Source: Salinilacihabitans rarus
GTDB taxonomy: Archaea > Halobacteriota > Halobacteria > Halobacteriales > Natrialbaceae
DNA length: 64,000 nt
Assembly (NCBI RefSeq): GCF_024296665.1
Contig: NZ_CP100762.1
Span: forward strand, 744,001 to 808,000
Reading direction: 5' to 3'
The position numbers were made by a program, and so were the translations under genes. The notes under the pieces are model-generated. The model had not been told where the DNA came from. It saw only the letters and a list, made by a program, of their open reading frames with translations, and ran no database searches. This document shows positions 50,566-59,049 of the stretch, piece after piece. The first letter of the stretch is position 1; every line of letters begins with the position of its first letter.

Positions 50566-53301
50566 TTAGGAGTAGAAGACGACGGGGCGGCGGTCGCCGC
50601 CGTGTTCGTCGTCGGGGAGGTGTTCGGCGAGGTCGTCGCGGTCTTCGTCGCCGAGGAGTTGGTTGAGGACGTCGATGGCGGAGGCGCGGAGGAGGGGTTT
50701 GTTGTCGTTGCCGCAGTTTTCGTCGAAGGTGCAGGCAGGGCAGCCGTTGGGTTGGCCGCAGTTGCAGTCCCGGAGTTGGTCGCGGGCGCGTTCGGCGAGG
50801 GCTTCGAAGTTCTCGTAGATGGCACGGGCGAAGCCGAGGCCGCCGTCGACGCCGTCGTAGATGAACCAGCCGGAAGCGGTTCGACCAGTAAGTTCCTGGG
50901 TGCGTTGTTCGAGGGCGTGCGTGGCGGCTTCGAAGGAGTCGCCAATGGAATCGGTGATGTCGTCGTATTCAGGATGGCTGTAGTGGGTGTCCATGACGAG
51001 CGTGGCGAGACCGCCGAGGTCGTTCTTGTCGACGCGGAGTTCGAGCGGGGCGGTTTGGATGGTGGCGTGTTCGGCGGCGTGGAGCCCAGCGATGTACCCC
51101 AGGTGGGCGATGCCGGTCTCTTCTGGATCGACGCCGGTTTCGACGCCGTAGTCCTGGTATTTGTGGGTGAGGGCGGTTTCGACGTCTTCGGGGACTTCGA
51201 CCCAGCAGAGCTGTGTGTCCATCAGGATCGGCGGGGTTTCCGTCGGGATTGCTTGTTGTTTCGGGTCGCTGTTGCCGATGTAGAGCTGGTCGTATGAGTG
51301 GTGGTGGACGAGGACGGTGCCGCGGCCGAAGTGGAGTGTGAAGCCGTTGACCTCGCGGGATGCTTCGGATTCGGCGTCGAGGACGTTGACCTTGTTTCGG
51401 GTGCGGGTGTAGTACTCGCAATCGACTGGTTGGAGTTCGATGATGGGTTGCGGACGGTCCTCGTCCATGTTGACGACTTCGAACTGCTGGCCGTTCTGGA
51501 GGCGGACTGCGCCTTCGTGGTAGTCGCGGTAGGCGCGGTTCTGTTCGATTGGTTCTAAGTCGAGATCGTCGGGGAGGCCCCATTTCTCGCGGTCGACGTC
51601 GTCTGCGAGTTGGAGGCGGTAGTCCGTCCCGGTGGTGCCGTACAGGTTGACGCGTGTCTGTGGGCGGCTTGGGCCGGAGTAGTGGACGGCGGCGTCGAGG
51701 TAGCCATCTACGAACCCAGCTTCACGCCACATCTTCACGGCGGCACGGAGTCGGTCTTCGTCGGCGAACGTGTCGATGTCTGATTCGCCAAGGGCGATTT
51801 CGTCGGCGGCGGCGAGGACGTGGGTTGCGAAGACGGAGTTGTTCGAGGTGTCGACGACGGCGTCTTCGACGTCGTTTTCGAGGAGGTACTCGGGGTGGGT
51901 GAGGATGTACTGGTCGAGGGTCCGGTGGTCGCCGACGAGGACGGCGACGCTGCGGCTGGCTTCGCGGCCGGCGCGACCGATGCGTTGCCAGAAGGATTGT
52001 CGCTGGCCCGGGTAGCCCATGAGAACGGTCGCGTCGAGGCTCCCGATGTCGATGCCGAGTTCGAGCGCGGATGTCGTGGCGAGCCCGGTGAGGACGCCGG
52101 TTTTGAACTGGTGTTCGCGGGAGTGCCGCGTGCGGCGACCGAGCCCAGCGTTGTACGCTTCTCGCCCAACGGTGGTCGAGCGGTCGTACTCCCGTGGGTT
52201 GGTTCGGCGGTGTTCGTCTGCGCGTTGGATGCTGAGTTCGGTGAGTTTGCGGCTCTCGCAGAACAGTAACGTGCGGATGTCGCGCGAGGTCAGATGGTTG
52301 AACACTTTCGGCGCTTCGACGCTGGCCGGAACGCGCTCGGCGACGAACTCCTCGTCGTCTTCCGCTTCTGAGTCGGTTCCGTCGTCGATGTCGATCTCGA
52401 ATGACTCCTCGTCGGGCGTGGCGTCTCGGGTTTTGTCCCGTGGCGGTGGGTTCCAGAGGATAACGTCGCGGGGGCCGTGTGGTGAGCCGTCGTCGTCGAT
52501 GACGGTCACGGGGGCGTTGATGAGTTCCTCGGAGTGGTCGCGCGGGTTGCCGATTGTGGCGGAGGTGAGGACGTACTGTGGGTTGCCGCCCCAGTAGTCG
52601 GCGACGCGTTGCATCCGGCGGAGGATCCACGCGACGTGCATGCCTTCGATGCCGGTGTACGTGTGTGATTCGTCGATGGCGATGAGGTCGAGCGCGCTGT
52701 AGAAGCGACTCCACTTGTCGTGGTGTTCGAGGTAGACGTTGAGCCCGGCGAAGTTCGTGAGGATGACGTCAGCTTGCTCGCGGATGGCGCGCCGCCCGTC
52801 TGTGACGTCCCCGTCGTAGATTTCGACGCGGATGTCTAACCCGAGTTCGTCGTACAGGTCGTCGAGGGCTTCCTGCTGGTCTTTGGTGAGCGCCTTCATC
52901 GGGTAGACGCACAGCGCGGTGGAGGCGTCGTTCTGTTCGGTGGCTCTCGTCCCGTCGGGGTTGAGGACGCCGGCGTCGAGGAGGTTTCGCGCGATTTGCA
53001 GGCCGTAAATGTGGGTTTTCCCGCTGGAGGTGGAGGTCGTGACGGCGACGTTGTCACCTGTTTCGAGCGCGTTGAGGGCGTCGGCTTGGTGGCTGAACAG
53101 GTCGTACGGGTACGGGTCGGCGAGTTCCGGGCGGAGGACCTCCGCGGTTGGGGTGGTGTCCGCTGATTCTGCGGGGAGTTCGATGGTTTCGATGTACTCT
53201 GAGTCCGGGGTGAGACCGACGCGGGGGAACGTGTCGATGATGGTGTCGGCGTCAACGTCGGTGCGAGCGGTCGCGTCGGTTGAGGTGGTGTGGTCACTCA
53301 T
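50566..53301 (-). CDS. MrfA/YprA-like DEAD/DEAH helicase with DUF1998 zinc domain
   Basis: A 911-residue SF2 helicase. The RecA core has FSHQADALNALETGDNVAVTTSTSSGKTHIYGL (motif I at about 90-97), YPMKALTKDQ, VILTNFAGLN, LIAIDESHTYTGIEG (DE-x-H box), YVLTSATIGNP, and later TSALELGIDIGSLDATVLMGYPGQRQSFWQRIGRAGRE. The C-terminal DUF1998/MZB domain ends with a four-cysteine zinc site, CNCGQPNGCPACTFDENCG near 850-870, and GGLGFARAIYENF. This architecture is that of Bacillus YprA (MrfA), a 3'-5' helicase for mitomycin damage. It starts 2 bases after the stop of the MrfB-like gene. It probably unwinds DNA for that exonuclease and Argonaute. Confidence 0.92.
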   Translation of the reverse strand: MSDHTTSTDATARTDVDADTIIDTFPRVGLTPDSEYIETIELPAESADTTPTAEVLRPELADPYPYDLFSHQADALNALETGDNVAVTTSTSSGKTHIYGLQIARNLLDAGVLNPDGTRATEQNDASTALCVYPMKALTKDQQEALDDLYDELGLDIRVEIYDGDVTDGRRAIREQADVILTNFAGLNVYLEHHDKWSRFYSALDLIAIDESHTYTGIEGMHVAWILRRMQRVADYWGGNPQYVLTSATIGNPRDHSEELINAPVTVIDDDGSPHGPRDVILWNPPPRDKTRDATPDEESFEIDIDDGTDSEAEDDEEFVAERVPASVEAPKVFNHLTSRDIRTLLFCESRKLTELSIQRADEHRRTNPREYDRSTTVGREAYNAGLGRRTRHSREHQFKTGVLTGLATTSALELGIDIGSLDATVLMGYPGQRQSFWQRIGRAGREASRSVAVLVGDHRTLDQYILTHPEYLLENDVEDAVVDTSNNSVFATHVLAAADEIALGESDIDTFADEDRLRAAVKMWREAGFVDGYLDAAVHYSGPSRPQTRVNLYGTTGTDYRLQLADDVDREKWGLPDDLDLEPIEQNRAYRDYHEGAVRLQNGQQFEVVNMDEDRPQPIIELQPVDCEYYTRTRNKVNVLDAESEASREVNGFTLHFGRGTVLVHHHSYDQLYIGNSDPKQQAIPTETPPILMDTQLCWVEVPEDVETALTHKYQDYGVETGVDPEETGIAHLGYIAGLHAAEHATIQTAPLELRVDKNDLGGLATLVMDTHYSHPEYDDITDSIGDSFEAATHALEQRTQELTGRTASGWFIYDGVDGGLGFARAIYENFEALAERARDQLRDCNCGQPNGCPACTFDENCGNDNKPLLRASAIDVLNQLLGDEDRDDLAEHLPDDEHGGDRRPVVFYS

Positions 53302-53303
53302 TG

Positions 53304-54851
53304 TTAGAAGTCGGTGAGGCCGGCTTGCTGGCCGGTTGCGCCGCCGGTGCCGCTGTCGGTCATGTCGCGGCGTGTGGCGTTCGTGATGGCTTGGTAGACG
53401 TGCCAGAGCGCTCGGCAGTCGTCTTCACAGTAGGCCCTGTGACGGTCCCAGTCCAGTTCGGCTGCCGGGGAGTCGGGGTTCCGCATGAATTCCTGGTATG
53501 CGGCTGCGGTTTGCGCACCGGTCAGTCCGGTTCCGGCAGAGTCGTAGCCGAGCGCGCGAGCGACATGGTCGAGTTTGTTCGTTCGACCGGGGAGGAGGGC
53601 GTTCCCGTCGCGGACGGCCCATTTGTACAGGTCGTAGGTCCAGACGTCCTCCCATGCATCGACGTACTCGGGGAGGTGCTGTTCAAGGAACTGGGAGATG
53701 TGCGGATAGTCAAACTTGTACCCGTTCCATGTGAGCACCGTCCTGTCCTGGTGGTTGGCAATGAACCACGTTATGAACGCTTCGAGGACTGGTTTTGGAT
53801 CCTTCGGGTGTTGCTTCTCGATGAACGCTTGGTAGGTGTCGGTTGCCGGGTCGTAGACGCCCAACTGCCAGATAATGGTGGGTGACAGGCCGTCGGTTTC
53901 GATGTCGAGGCAGAGCGGTGGGCGGTCGTCGCGGGTCTTGACTGGTGTCTTGTTCGTGAGGACGATTGGTTCGCCGGTGTCGATGACGTCGGCGTGAGCG
54001 TGTATCTTTTCCGCCGTTGTCTGCCCGATTCCGGGCAGGTCGGTGAGGGTACTGAGTGCGAGGTTCTGGACGTCGGTCGTTGTTTGACAGCCCTGTGTGC
54101 GGAGTCGCTGGGCAGTGGATTGGCCGACGCCGTTCAACGCTCTGAGGCCGAACTGGTCGGCGTCGACGGCTTCTGCTGCGATGGACCCGCGGGCCGTACA
54201 AGTGTACTGTGCGAACATCGCACCGCCGTGGTCTGTGGCACCGAGTCCGGACATCGGGACGTGGACTGAGGAGTGGTTGTGTGGCAGCTCCCATTCGTGG
54301 TAGTACTCTGCTGGTTGCCCGCCGGCGAGGACCGTGACTGGTTCGGGCAGGGTGGCGCTGATCGCCGCCAACTGCTCGGCGTGCGGCAGGGTTGTCGAGA
54401 GGGTCGTTGTATCCCACTCGACAGTGAGTTCGGGGACGAACAAGAAAGTCGCCGCCCCGGAGCCTGTCTGCCGCTCACCTGCTTCCAGTTGGGTCTGGAG
54501 GCGAGGGAGGACATCCCCGGTTTGGATGGCGAGGATGTCTATCGTCTCGGATGGTGGAGCGGCGTCGGGGGCTTCGTGAACACCGGCATCGGGGGAGTAC
54601 CGGTAGTGGTGGACGCGGGTTTCGCCACGACCGAGTTGTGGGTGCAAAACGGGGATATCCCGGGCCGCATCACGGGCGGTGGCCTCTGCAGTCGGAGTTC
54701 GGGGCCCCGGGATCGTGATGAGTCCCGGACTGAAGTACCGGACGGCGTCCCGGACTGCGGGCTGTGACACGCCGTCGAGCGTCGCTGCGGGGAGTGACAG
54801 TAACTCCAAGGGTGTATCGCCGTCCGTGGTCCAGTCAGTATCGCCTGTCAT
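53304..54851 (-). CDS. MrfB/YprB-like RNase H-fold exonuclease with HhH domain
   Basis: A 515-residue protein. The first 230 residues are not recognised (DILAIQTGDVLPRLQTQLEAGERQTGSGAATFLFVPELTVEWDTTTL). Residues about 235-285 are a helix-hairpin-helix pair: LRALNGVGQSTAQRLRTQGC and LTDLPGIGQTTAEKIHAHA. Residues about 310-490 are a DEDD exonuclease: PLCLDIETDGLSPTIIWQLGVYD (ExoI), VLTWNGYKFDYPHISQFLEQ (ExoII) and HRAYCEDDCRALWHVYQAI (ExoIII). This matches YprB (MrfB), the exonuclease partner of YprA in bacteria. It lies between the Argonaute gene (9 bases away) and the helicase gene (2 bases away). Confidence 0.9.
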   Translation of the reverse strand: MTGDTDWTTDGDTPLELLSLPAATLDGVSQPAVRDAVRYFSPGLITIPGPRTPTAEATARDAARDIPVLHPQLGRGETRVHHYRYSPDAGVHEAPDAAPPSETIDILAIQTGDVLPRLQTQLEAGERQTGSGAATFLFVPELTVEWDTTTLSTTLPHAEQLAAISATLPEPVTVLAGGQPAEYYHEWELPHNHSSVHVPMSGLGATDHGGAMFAQYTCTARGSIAAEAVDADQFGLRALNGVGQSTAQRLRTQGCQTTTDVQNLALSTLTDLPGIGQTTAEKIHAHADVIDTGEPIVLTNKTPVKTRDDRPPLCLDIETDGLSPTIIWQLGVYDPATDTYQAFIEKQHPKDPKPVLEAFITWFIANHQDRTVLTWNGYKFDYPHISQFLEQHLPEYVDAWEDVWTYDLYKWAVRDGNALLPGRTNKLDHVARALGYDSAGTGLTGAQTAAAYQEFMRNPDSPAAELDWDRHRAYCEDDCRALWHVYQAITNATRRDMTDSGTGGATGQQAGLTDF

Positions 54852-54860
54852 GGGTGTCGG

Positions 54861-57470
54861 TTAGATGAACCCGATTTTGTCGCGGAGTTTGTTCGTCGGT
54901 GGGAGGTGTTTGCGAGCGGCAGCGGCGCTTGCCAGATCGGCGTACATCGTCGTGATGGGGAGACGCGCGGTGGCGTTCGATGCGCCGATGTGCGCTTGTG
55001 ACAGGAGGTACGTTTGTGCAGCTAACGTCTCGATGGGTGTCTCGCCTTGGACGCGTTCGACGGTGATAGGTTGGGGAAGGCCGGTGCCTTCTCTGCTAGC
55101 GAGGGTTTCGGGCTCACCGAAGGTGGCGACGATGGCTTTGGGAAGGTCCTCGTAGATGGCTGCGGTCGCTTTCTGTGGCGTGTCGAAGTGCGCGCCGCTG
55201 TATTTCAGGACGCGGGCTGGGGCCTGCTTTCGGATTTCGACGACGTCGTACGCGACATCGAGTTCGGTGAGGAATGTCTCGACGTCGCTGAGGTCTTCGT
55301 TGGCGAACCCGTCCCGGTGGATCGTGATGTGGTTCGGGTACCGGTCGTACCGGGTTCGGAACCCCATCACGGCCTGTTTGACGATCTCTTTGAGTTCCTT
55401 CGGCGGAATCTTCTCCCCGGACTGCGGTCGGGAGGAGGTGTACCCAAGGACGGCCCCGTCAGCGTGGATCGCGGTGGTTGCGGCAGCGAGATGGATGTGG
55501 TTCCCGTCGGCTGATTCGTCGTACTGGTGGGTGACGTCGATACCGAGGTGGAGTTCGGAGTCACCAGGCAACGCACGCTCGATAGTGAACGGGATTCCGC
55601 CGGCAGCCGCGACCAGTCCGAGGGCGATGTTGATGATCGTGAAGGGCTCGTCGAGCGTCGCTTCGTGGGCGAACTGGCTATTGAGGTCTTTCGTGGCGAG
55701 GACCTTCTTCACCTCGTCGTACACACGTCCCGGTTCAACCGTGTCGAAGTACCCGGTGTTCTTCGGCGGGAGCGTGCAGAACACGGCGTCGTAGTCGTGA
55801 TCGTCCGGGATTTCAGCGGCGATCTCCATGCCGAGCTGGTCGGCCGACATCGTCGCGTCGAAGGTGACCTCTTCGACGTCGTCTGGCGGGGCCCCGATCT
55901 GTTCGAGCTTGCTTTTGAGCGTAGACCAGCCCCGTTGGATCCGGTCGTCCCGTTTTTCCATCCGGATATGGCACACGCGGAAGGGATCCGGTGCTTCGTA
56001 CACGCCGAGGCGGGTAACGTCGCTCGGGTGTGTCCCGGTCTGCCCGTTACTGAACTGGAGCACGTCTGCTTCCGGGTCGAAGAGCCCTTGAACGGAGATG
56101 TTCTCATCGCCGAGCAGCGGGTCAGGTTCGAACTCGATGGTGTGCCCGTCGAACTGGAGTGGGCCGAGCTGTTCGACGAAGCTCTCTGCGTTCGAGATGC
56201 ACTGCTGTGCGGACAGGCGTGTATTGAGCCGCTGTTTTTCTGCGAAGTCCGGTGCGAATCGAGAGAGGTTCTCAGGGTGCCCTTGGAGTGCGAGGAGTTC
56301 CGGTGGGAACGCCATCTCGGTTCCATCGCCGCGCTGACGGACCGTCCAGATGACTTCTCGGTCTGCGTTCTCGATATCGTTGACTTTCGCTGGATCGACC
56401 CAGGGCTCTTCGCGGTGATACTGGACGAGGCTCTTGTTGCCCTCGATGTGGAGCTTGTCGGTGACGGTTTCTGGGCCGACGCCGATGACGTACAACCCCC
56501 TGTCTCGGTAGGAGGGTGTCACCCGGAGTCCCGGGTGAATCTCGTCGTCGTCGAGCTGGTCGAGCGTCCGGTCGGAGAGGATCCGGTGGCGGTAATCGAC
56601 GTGCAGGTAGGCGGCACGCGAGGGGAGTACCTCGACGGTGAGGTTGTACCGCTCGTGGAGGCGGAACCCTTCCTTCTCGATGACCGGGTCGATCTCCAGG
56701 ATCTTGTCGATGCCGTGGATATCGTACTGGTCGCGTTTCGCGTCCTTGAGGACTTCACCGAGCATTTCGCCGAGGATCTCCCGGTCATCCGCGTCCGCGT
56801 AGACGACCGGTCGAGTGCCGACCTCGTTGATCTCGAAGCGAGGCAGGTCCACGCGTTCGTGCGCGAGTTTCACCAGGGACACGAGCTTGAACGCGCTGCC
56901 GACGACGACCGGTGTTACATCGAGTTGCTGCCGGACTTTGCGGCGTGCTTTGTACGTCGCGCGGAGCGTGTTCTGCCCTGAGGGCCGGTATCCTCGCTTC
57001 GGAACAAGTTCGTACTCGTAGACGTCGTAGTCCGGCAGATTATCTGTGGCACGGAACGTCGTGAGGCCGTGGTAGCCGCTGTCCGCGGACGTATCGGGGG
57101 TTTCGGCGAGCCCGTCTTCAAGGGCTTCCTCGGTGGTCGGGGGACCCTCCAGTTCGAGGAGTTTAGCATCGCTCTGGACGGTGAGGTTCTGGTATTTCGT
57201 CCCGTCGTTGCCTTCGTCGATATCGTACTCGACAGCGGTGATGAGGTACGTGGCTCCTCTGTCGTAGTCTTCGTCGTAGATCTCCGCTGGTGCGGAGTTC
57301 TTCCACATCGTGATGGTCCGGTCGTCGCCGCCGCCGTCTGTGAATTTCAGGTTGCGGCGTGGGTACTGACCTTCGTTCTCGAAGACTGTGTCGAGGGTGA
57401 AGCGGACAGCGTAGGTGTCTCCGACCGGTACGTCGTTGAGTGAGTTCTCGTCGAGGTTGACTGGTTTCAT
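54861..57470 (-). CDS. NgAgo-like long prokaryotic Argonaute
   Basis: An 869-residue archaeal Argonaute, very similar in layout to N. gregoryi Ago. Residues about 10-105 form the extra N-terminal OB-fold (repA-like) domain seen in NgAgo (YAVRFTLDTVFENEGQYPRRNL, TITMWKNSAP). N, PAZ and MID regions follow (PVVVGSAFKLVSLV; HERYNLTVEVLPSRAAYLHVDYRHRI; RDRGLYVIGVGPETVTDKL). In the PIWI domain the catalytic tetrad is intact: D645 in LGIDVTHQYD, E686 in PQSGEKIP, D720 in ITIHRDGFANEDL, and D845 in LPITTMYADLA. All four are spaced exactly as D663, E704, D738 and D863 of NgAgo. The protein ends in the hydrophobic IGFI typical of Argonautes. The start at 57470 gives an ATGA overlap with the DUF2797 gene. 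Confidence 0.96.
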   Translation of the reverse strand: MKPVNLDENSLNDVPVGDTYAVRFTLDTVFENEGQYPRRNLKFTDGGGDDRTITMWKNSAPAEIYDEDYDRGATYLITAVEYDIDEGNDGTKYQNLTVQSDAKLLELEGPPTTEEALEDGLAETPDTSADSGYHGLTTFRATDNLPDYDVYEYELVPKRGYRPSGQNTLRATYKARRKVRQQLDVTPVVVGSAFKLVSLVKLAHERVDLPRFEINEVGTRPVVYADADDREILGEMLGEVLKDAKRDQYDIHGIDKILEIDPVIEKEGFRLHERYNLTVEVLPSRAAYLHVDYRHRILSDRTLDQLDDDEIHPGLRVTPSYRDRGLYVIGVGPETVTDKLHIEGNKSLVQYHREEPWVDPAKVNDIENADREVIWTVRQRGDGTEMAFPPELLALQGHPENLSRFAPDFAEKQRLNTRLSAQQCISNAESFVEQLGPLQFDGHTIEFEPDPLLGDENISVQGLFDPEADVLQFSNGQTGTHPSDVTRLGVYEAPDPFRVCHIRMEKRDDRIQRGWSTLKSKLEQIGAPPDDVEEVTFDATMSADQLGMEIAAEIPDDHDYDAVFCTLPPKNTGYFDTVEPGRVYDEVKKVLATKDLNSQFAHEATLDEPFTIINIALGLVAAAGGIPFTIERALPGDSELHLGIDVTHQYDESADGNHIHLAAATTAIHADGAVLGYTSSRPQSGEKIPPKELKEIVKQAVMGFRTRYDRYPNHITIHRDGFANEDLSDVETFLTELDVAYDVVEIRKQAPARVLKYSGAHFDTPQKATAAIYEDLPKAIVATFGEPETLASREGTGLPQPITVERVQGETPIETLAAQTYLLSQAHIGASNATARLPITTMYADLASAAAARKHLPPTNKLRDKIGFI

Positions 57471-58333
57471 TGTGCGGCCTCCGTTGCTGGGAGACATTCT
57501 GCAGGCGCTTCGACCGTGACCTGTTTCCCTTGCAGCTGGTCGAAGTTCACAACAGCGTCCTTGGTCGCTAGGATCTGACCCCGGACACCGAGCACCTCTG
57601 ACTGTAGTCCTTCGTCCACGGTGAGTCCTGGGAGGGTGCTGACGGTCGCATCGTCCCCGGCGAAGTGAGCGGGGATTCGAACAATTCGGTCTTCGAGAGC
57701 GGTCTCGTCACTGGGGAGCGTCGAGAACGGTTCCAGCGGCCCTGTGAGGACATCGCGGCACGACTCGACGGCTTCCGTAAGCGCGTGTTTCGGCTCGTCC
57801 AGCGGGTCGTACCACTCCTTCGTCGATGCTGTGGACACGACGGCTTCCAACGCGTCCTCAACGGTGCCGGCGACGCGGCGGTTCGGTGTTCGTGCGACGA
57901 TCATGCCGTGCGTCGCGCCCTGTTCCGCCCAGCGACTCGCGGCACGATCTGCTTGCGTGATGCCGGCTTTCACGCTGTCTTTGGCGACGAGGTACACGAC
58001 GAAGTTGTGCGCACACGACCGTCGTTTAAACGATGGGAACGGGCAGTCCTGATACGTACAGGCTGTTCCGGGCGTGTAGACGCACTGTTGGAACGGTGGC
58101 TTCGACTGGCACTCCTCACACGGAGAGGCGTCAGCTCGGTCACCGCAGTGCTGGCAACGGAATCCGGGCTGGACGTCGATGCGAATCTCTTCTCCGACGA
58201 GTCCGGCGAGGTCGATTGGGCCGTCAGTGTCAGCGAGGTACAGTCGGGGTTTCCCCCGCGACCAGGAGACCATCGTTGGGTGACCACTCACGGTCGCGCG
58301 CGAGGCCAGCTTGGTCGGGTGCTGACCGGTCAT
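57467..58333 (-). CDS. DUF2797 protein (zinc-binding, GIY-YIG-like)
   Basis: A 288-residue protein of the DUF2797 family. A cysteine-rich part, CQHCGDRADASPCEECQSKPPFQQCVYTPGTACTYQDCPFPSFKRRSC, would bind zinc. It is followed by NFVVYLVAKDSVKAGITQADRAASRWAEQGATHGMIV, a strand-loop-helix pattern reminiscent of GIY-YIG nucleases. Catalytic Arg and Glu candidates (R153 or so, E in VEDALEAVV) exist but cannot be proven. It is translationally coupled to the Argonaute gene on one side and the 239-residue protein on the other (ATGA overlaps), so it is a likely functional partner of Argonaute. Confidence 0.85.
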   Translation of the reverse strand: MTGQHPTKLASRATVSGHPTMVSWSRGKPRLYLADTDGPIDLAGLVGEEIRIDVQPGFRCQHCGDRADASPCEECQSKPPFQQCVYTPGTACTYQDCPFPSFKRRSCAHNFVVYLVAKDSVKAGITQADRAASRWAEQGATHGMIVARTPNRRVAGTVEDALEAVVSTASTKEWYDPLDEPKHALTEAVESCRDVLTGPLEPFSTLPSDETALEDRIVRIPAHFAGDDATVSTLPGLTVDEGLQSEVLGVRGQILATKDAVVNFDQLQGKQVTVEAPAECLPATEAAQ

Positions 58334-59049
58334 TTGTACCCTCCGAGGGTACCCTGGAAGTCAGACGGGCTCCTGTACGGGTCGATGATCTCGTCGGTCA
58401 GGTATCGCATCGCCTCTGCCTGGATCGCCATCTCGATTTCGCGGCCGTAGAGCGTGATGCGACCGGTGTCGTCGAACCCGACTTCAACTTCGATGTTCCG
58501 GTTCGGAAGGTCGACACGAACCTGTTCGAACGTGTCCCCGAAATACTGCTCCCACCAGTCCGTCTCCCGCAGGTCGCCCCGGTCTTGTGCCGACACGTGG
58601 TCCGGTCGTTCGCGTTTGCTCGGACTGACGTCGACACGCTGGACGCGGCTGGATTCCTCGATGACTGTCCGAAGATCCTCCTCGTCGAACTCCACGGTCT
58701 CGAATTTTACGTCCTCATCGAGAACCGCAGCGAGTGTCGTGAGAATCTCCTGTTCGACCTCCTTGGTTGCCTTTGCGATGGCCACGTACCCGTTCTGGAG
58801 GAAGAGGACCGCGTACCGGTCGGCGCGTTTCGTTTGTTCGGTGCCTTCGAGCGTGGTCAGGTCGGTGTACGTCTCACGACCGTATTCCGCCCAGCAGATC
58901 CCGTCTGCGCCCACCTTGAACGTCTGTGGAAGCATTCCGCTGCGAAGGTCGGCGTCCGAGTTGAATGCCGAGGTGGCCTCGATTCCGGCTTCGATTGCTT
59001 CCGTGTCGATGCTCTCGTCGCGTAGTGGCACAATCTTGTAGCTAGCCAT
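58330..59049 (-). CDS. Conserved-looking unknown protein of Argonaute operon
   Basis: A 239-residue acidic protein, not recognised. The N-terminal part is beta-rich (ADGICWAEYGRETYTDLTTL, RADRYAVLFLQNGYVAIAKATKEVEQEIL). The C-terminal part has DWWEQYFGDTFEQVRVDLPNRNIEVEVGFDDTGRITLYGREIEMAIQAEAMRYL. The alternation suggests a two-layer fold, perhaps a nucleic-acid-binding one. It overlaps both neighbours (8 nt with the AAA ATPase gene, 4 nt with DUF2797), making it an integral member of the operon. Confidence 0.78.
   Translation of the reverse strand: MASYKIVPLRDESIDTEAIEAGIEATSAFNSDADLRSGMLPQTFKVGADGICWAEYGRETYTDLTTLEGTEQTKRADRYAVLFLQNGYVAIAKATKEVEQEILTTLAAVLDEDVKFETVEFDEEDLRTVIEESSRVQRVDVSPSKRERPDHVSAQDRGDLRETDWWEQYFGDTFEQVRVDLPNRNIEVEVGFDDTGRITLYGREIEMAIQAEAMRYLTDEIIDPYRSPSDFQGTLGGYK

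Noticed and set aside
55527-56981. A 484-codon plus-strand frame.
   Set aside because: It is a shadow of the Argonaute gene.
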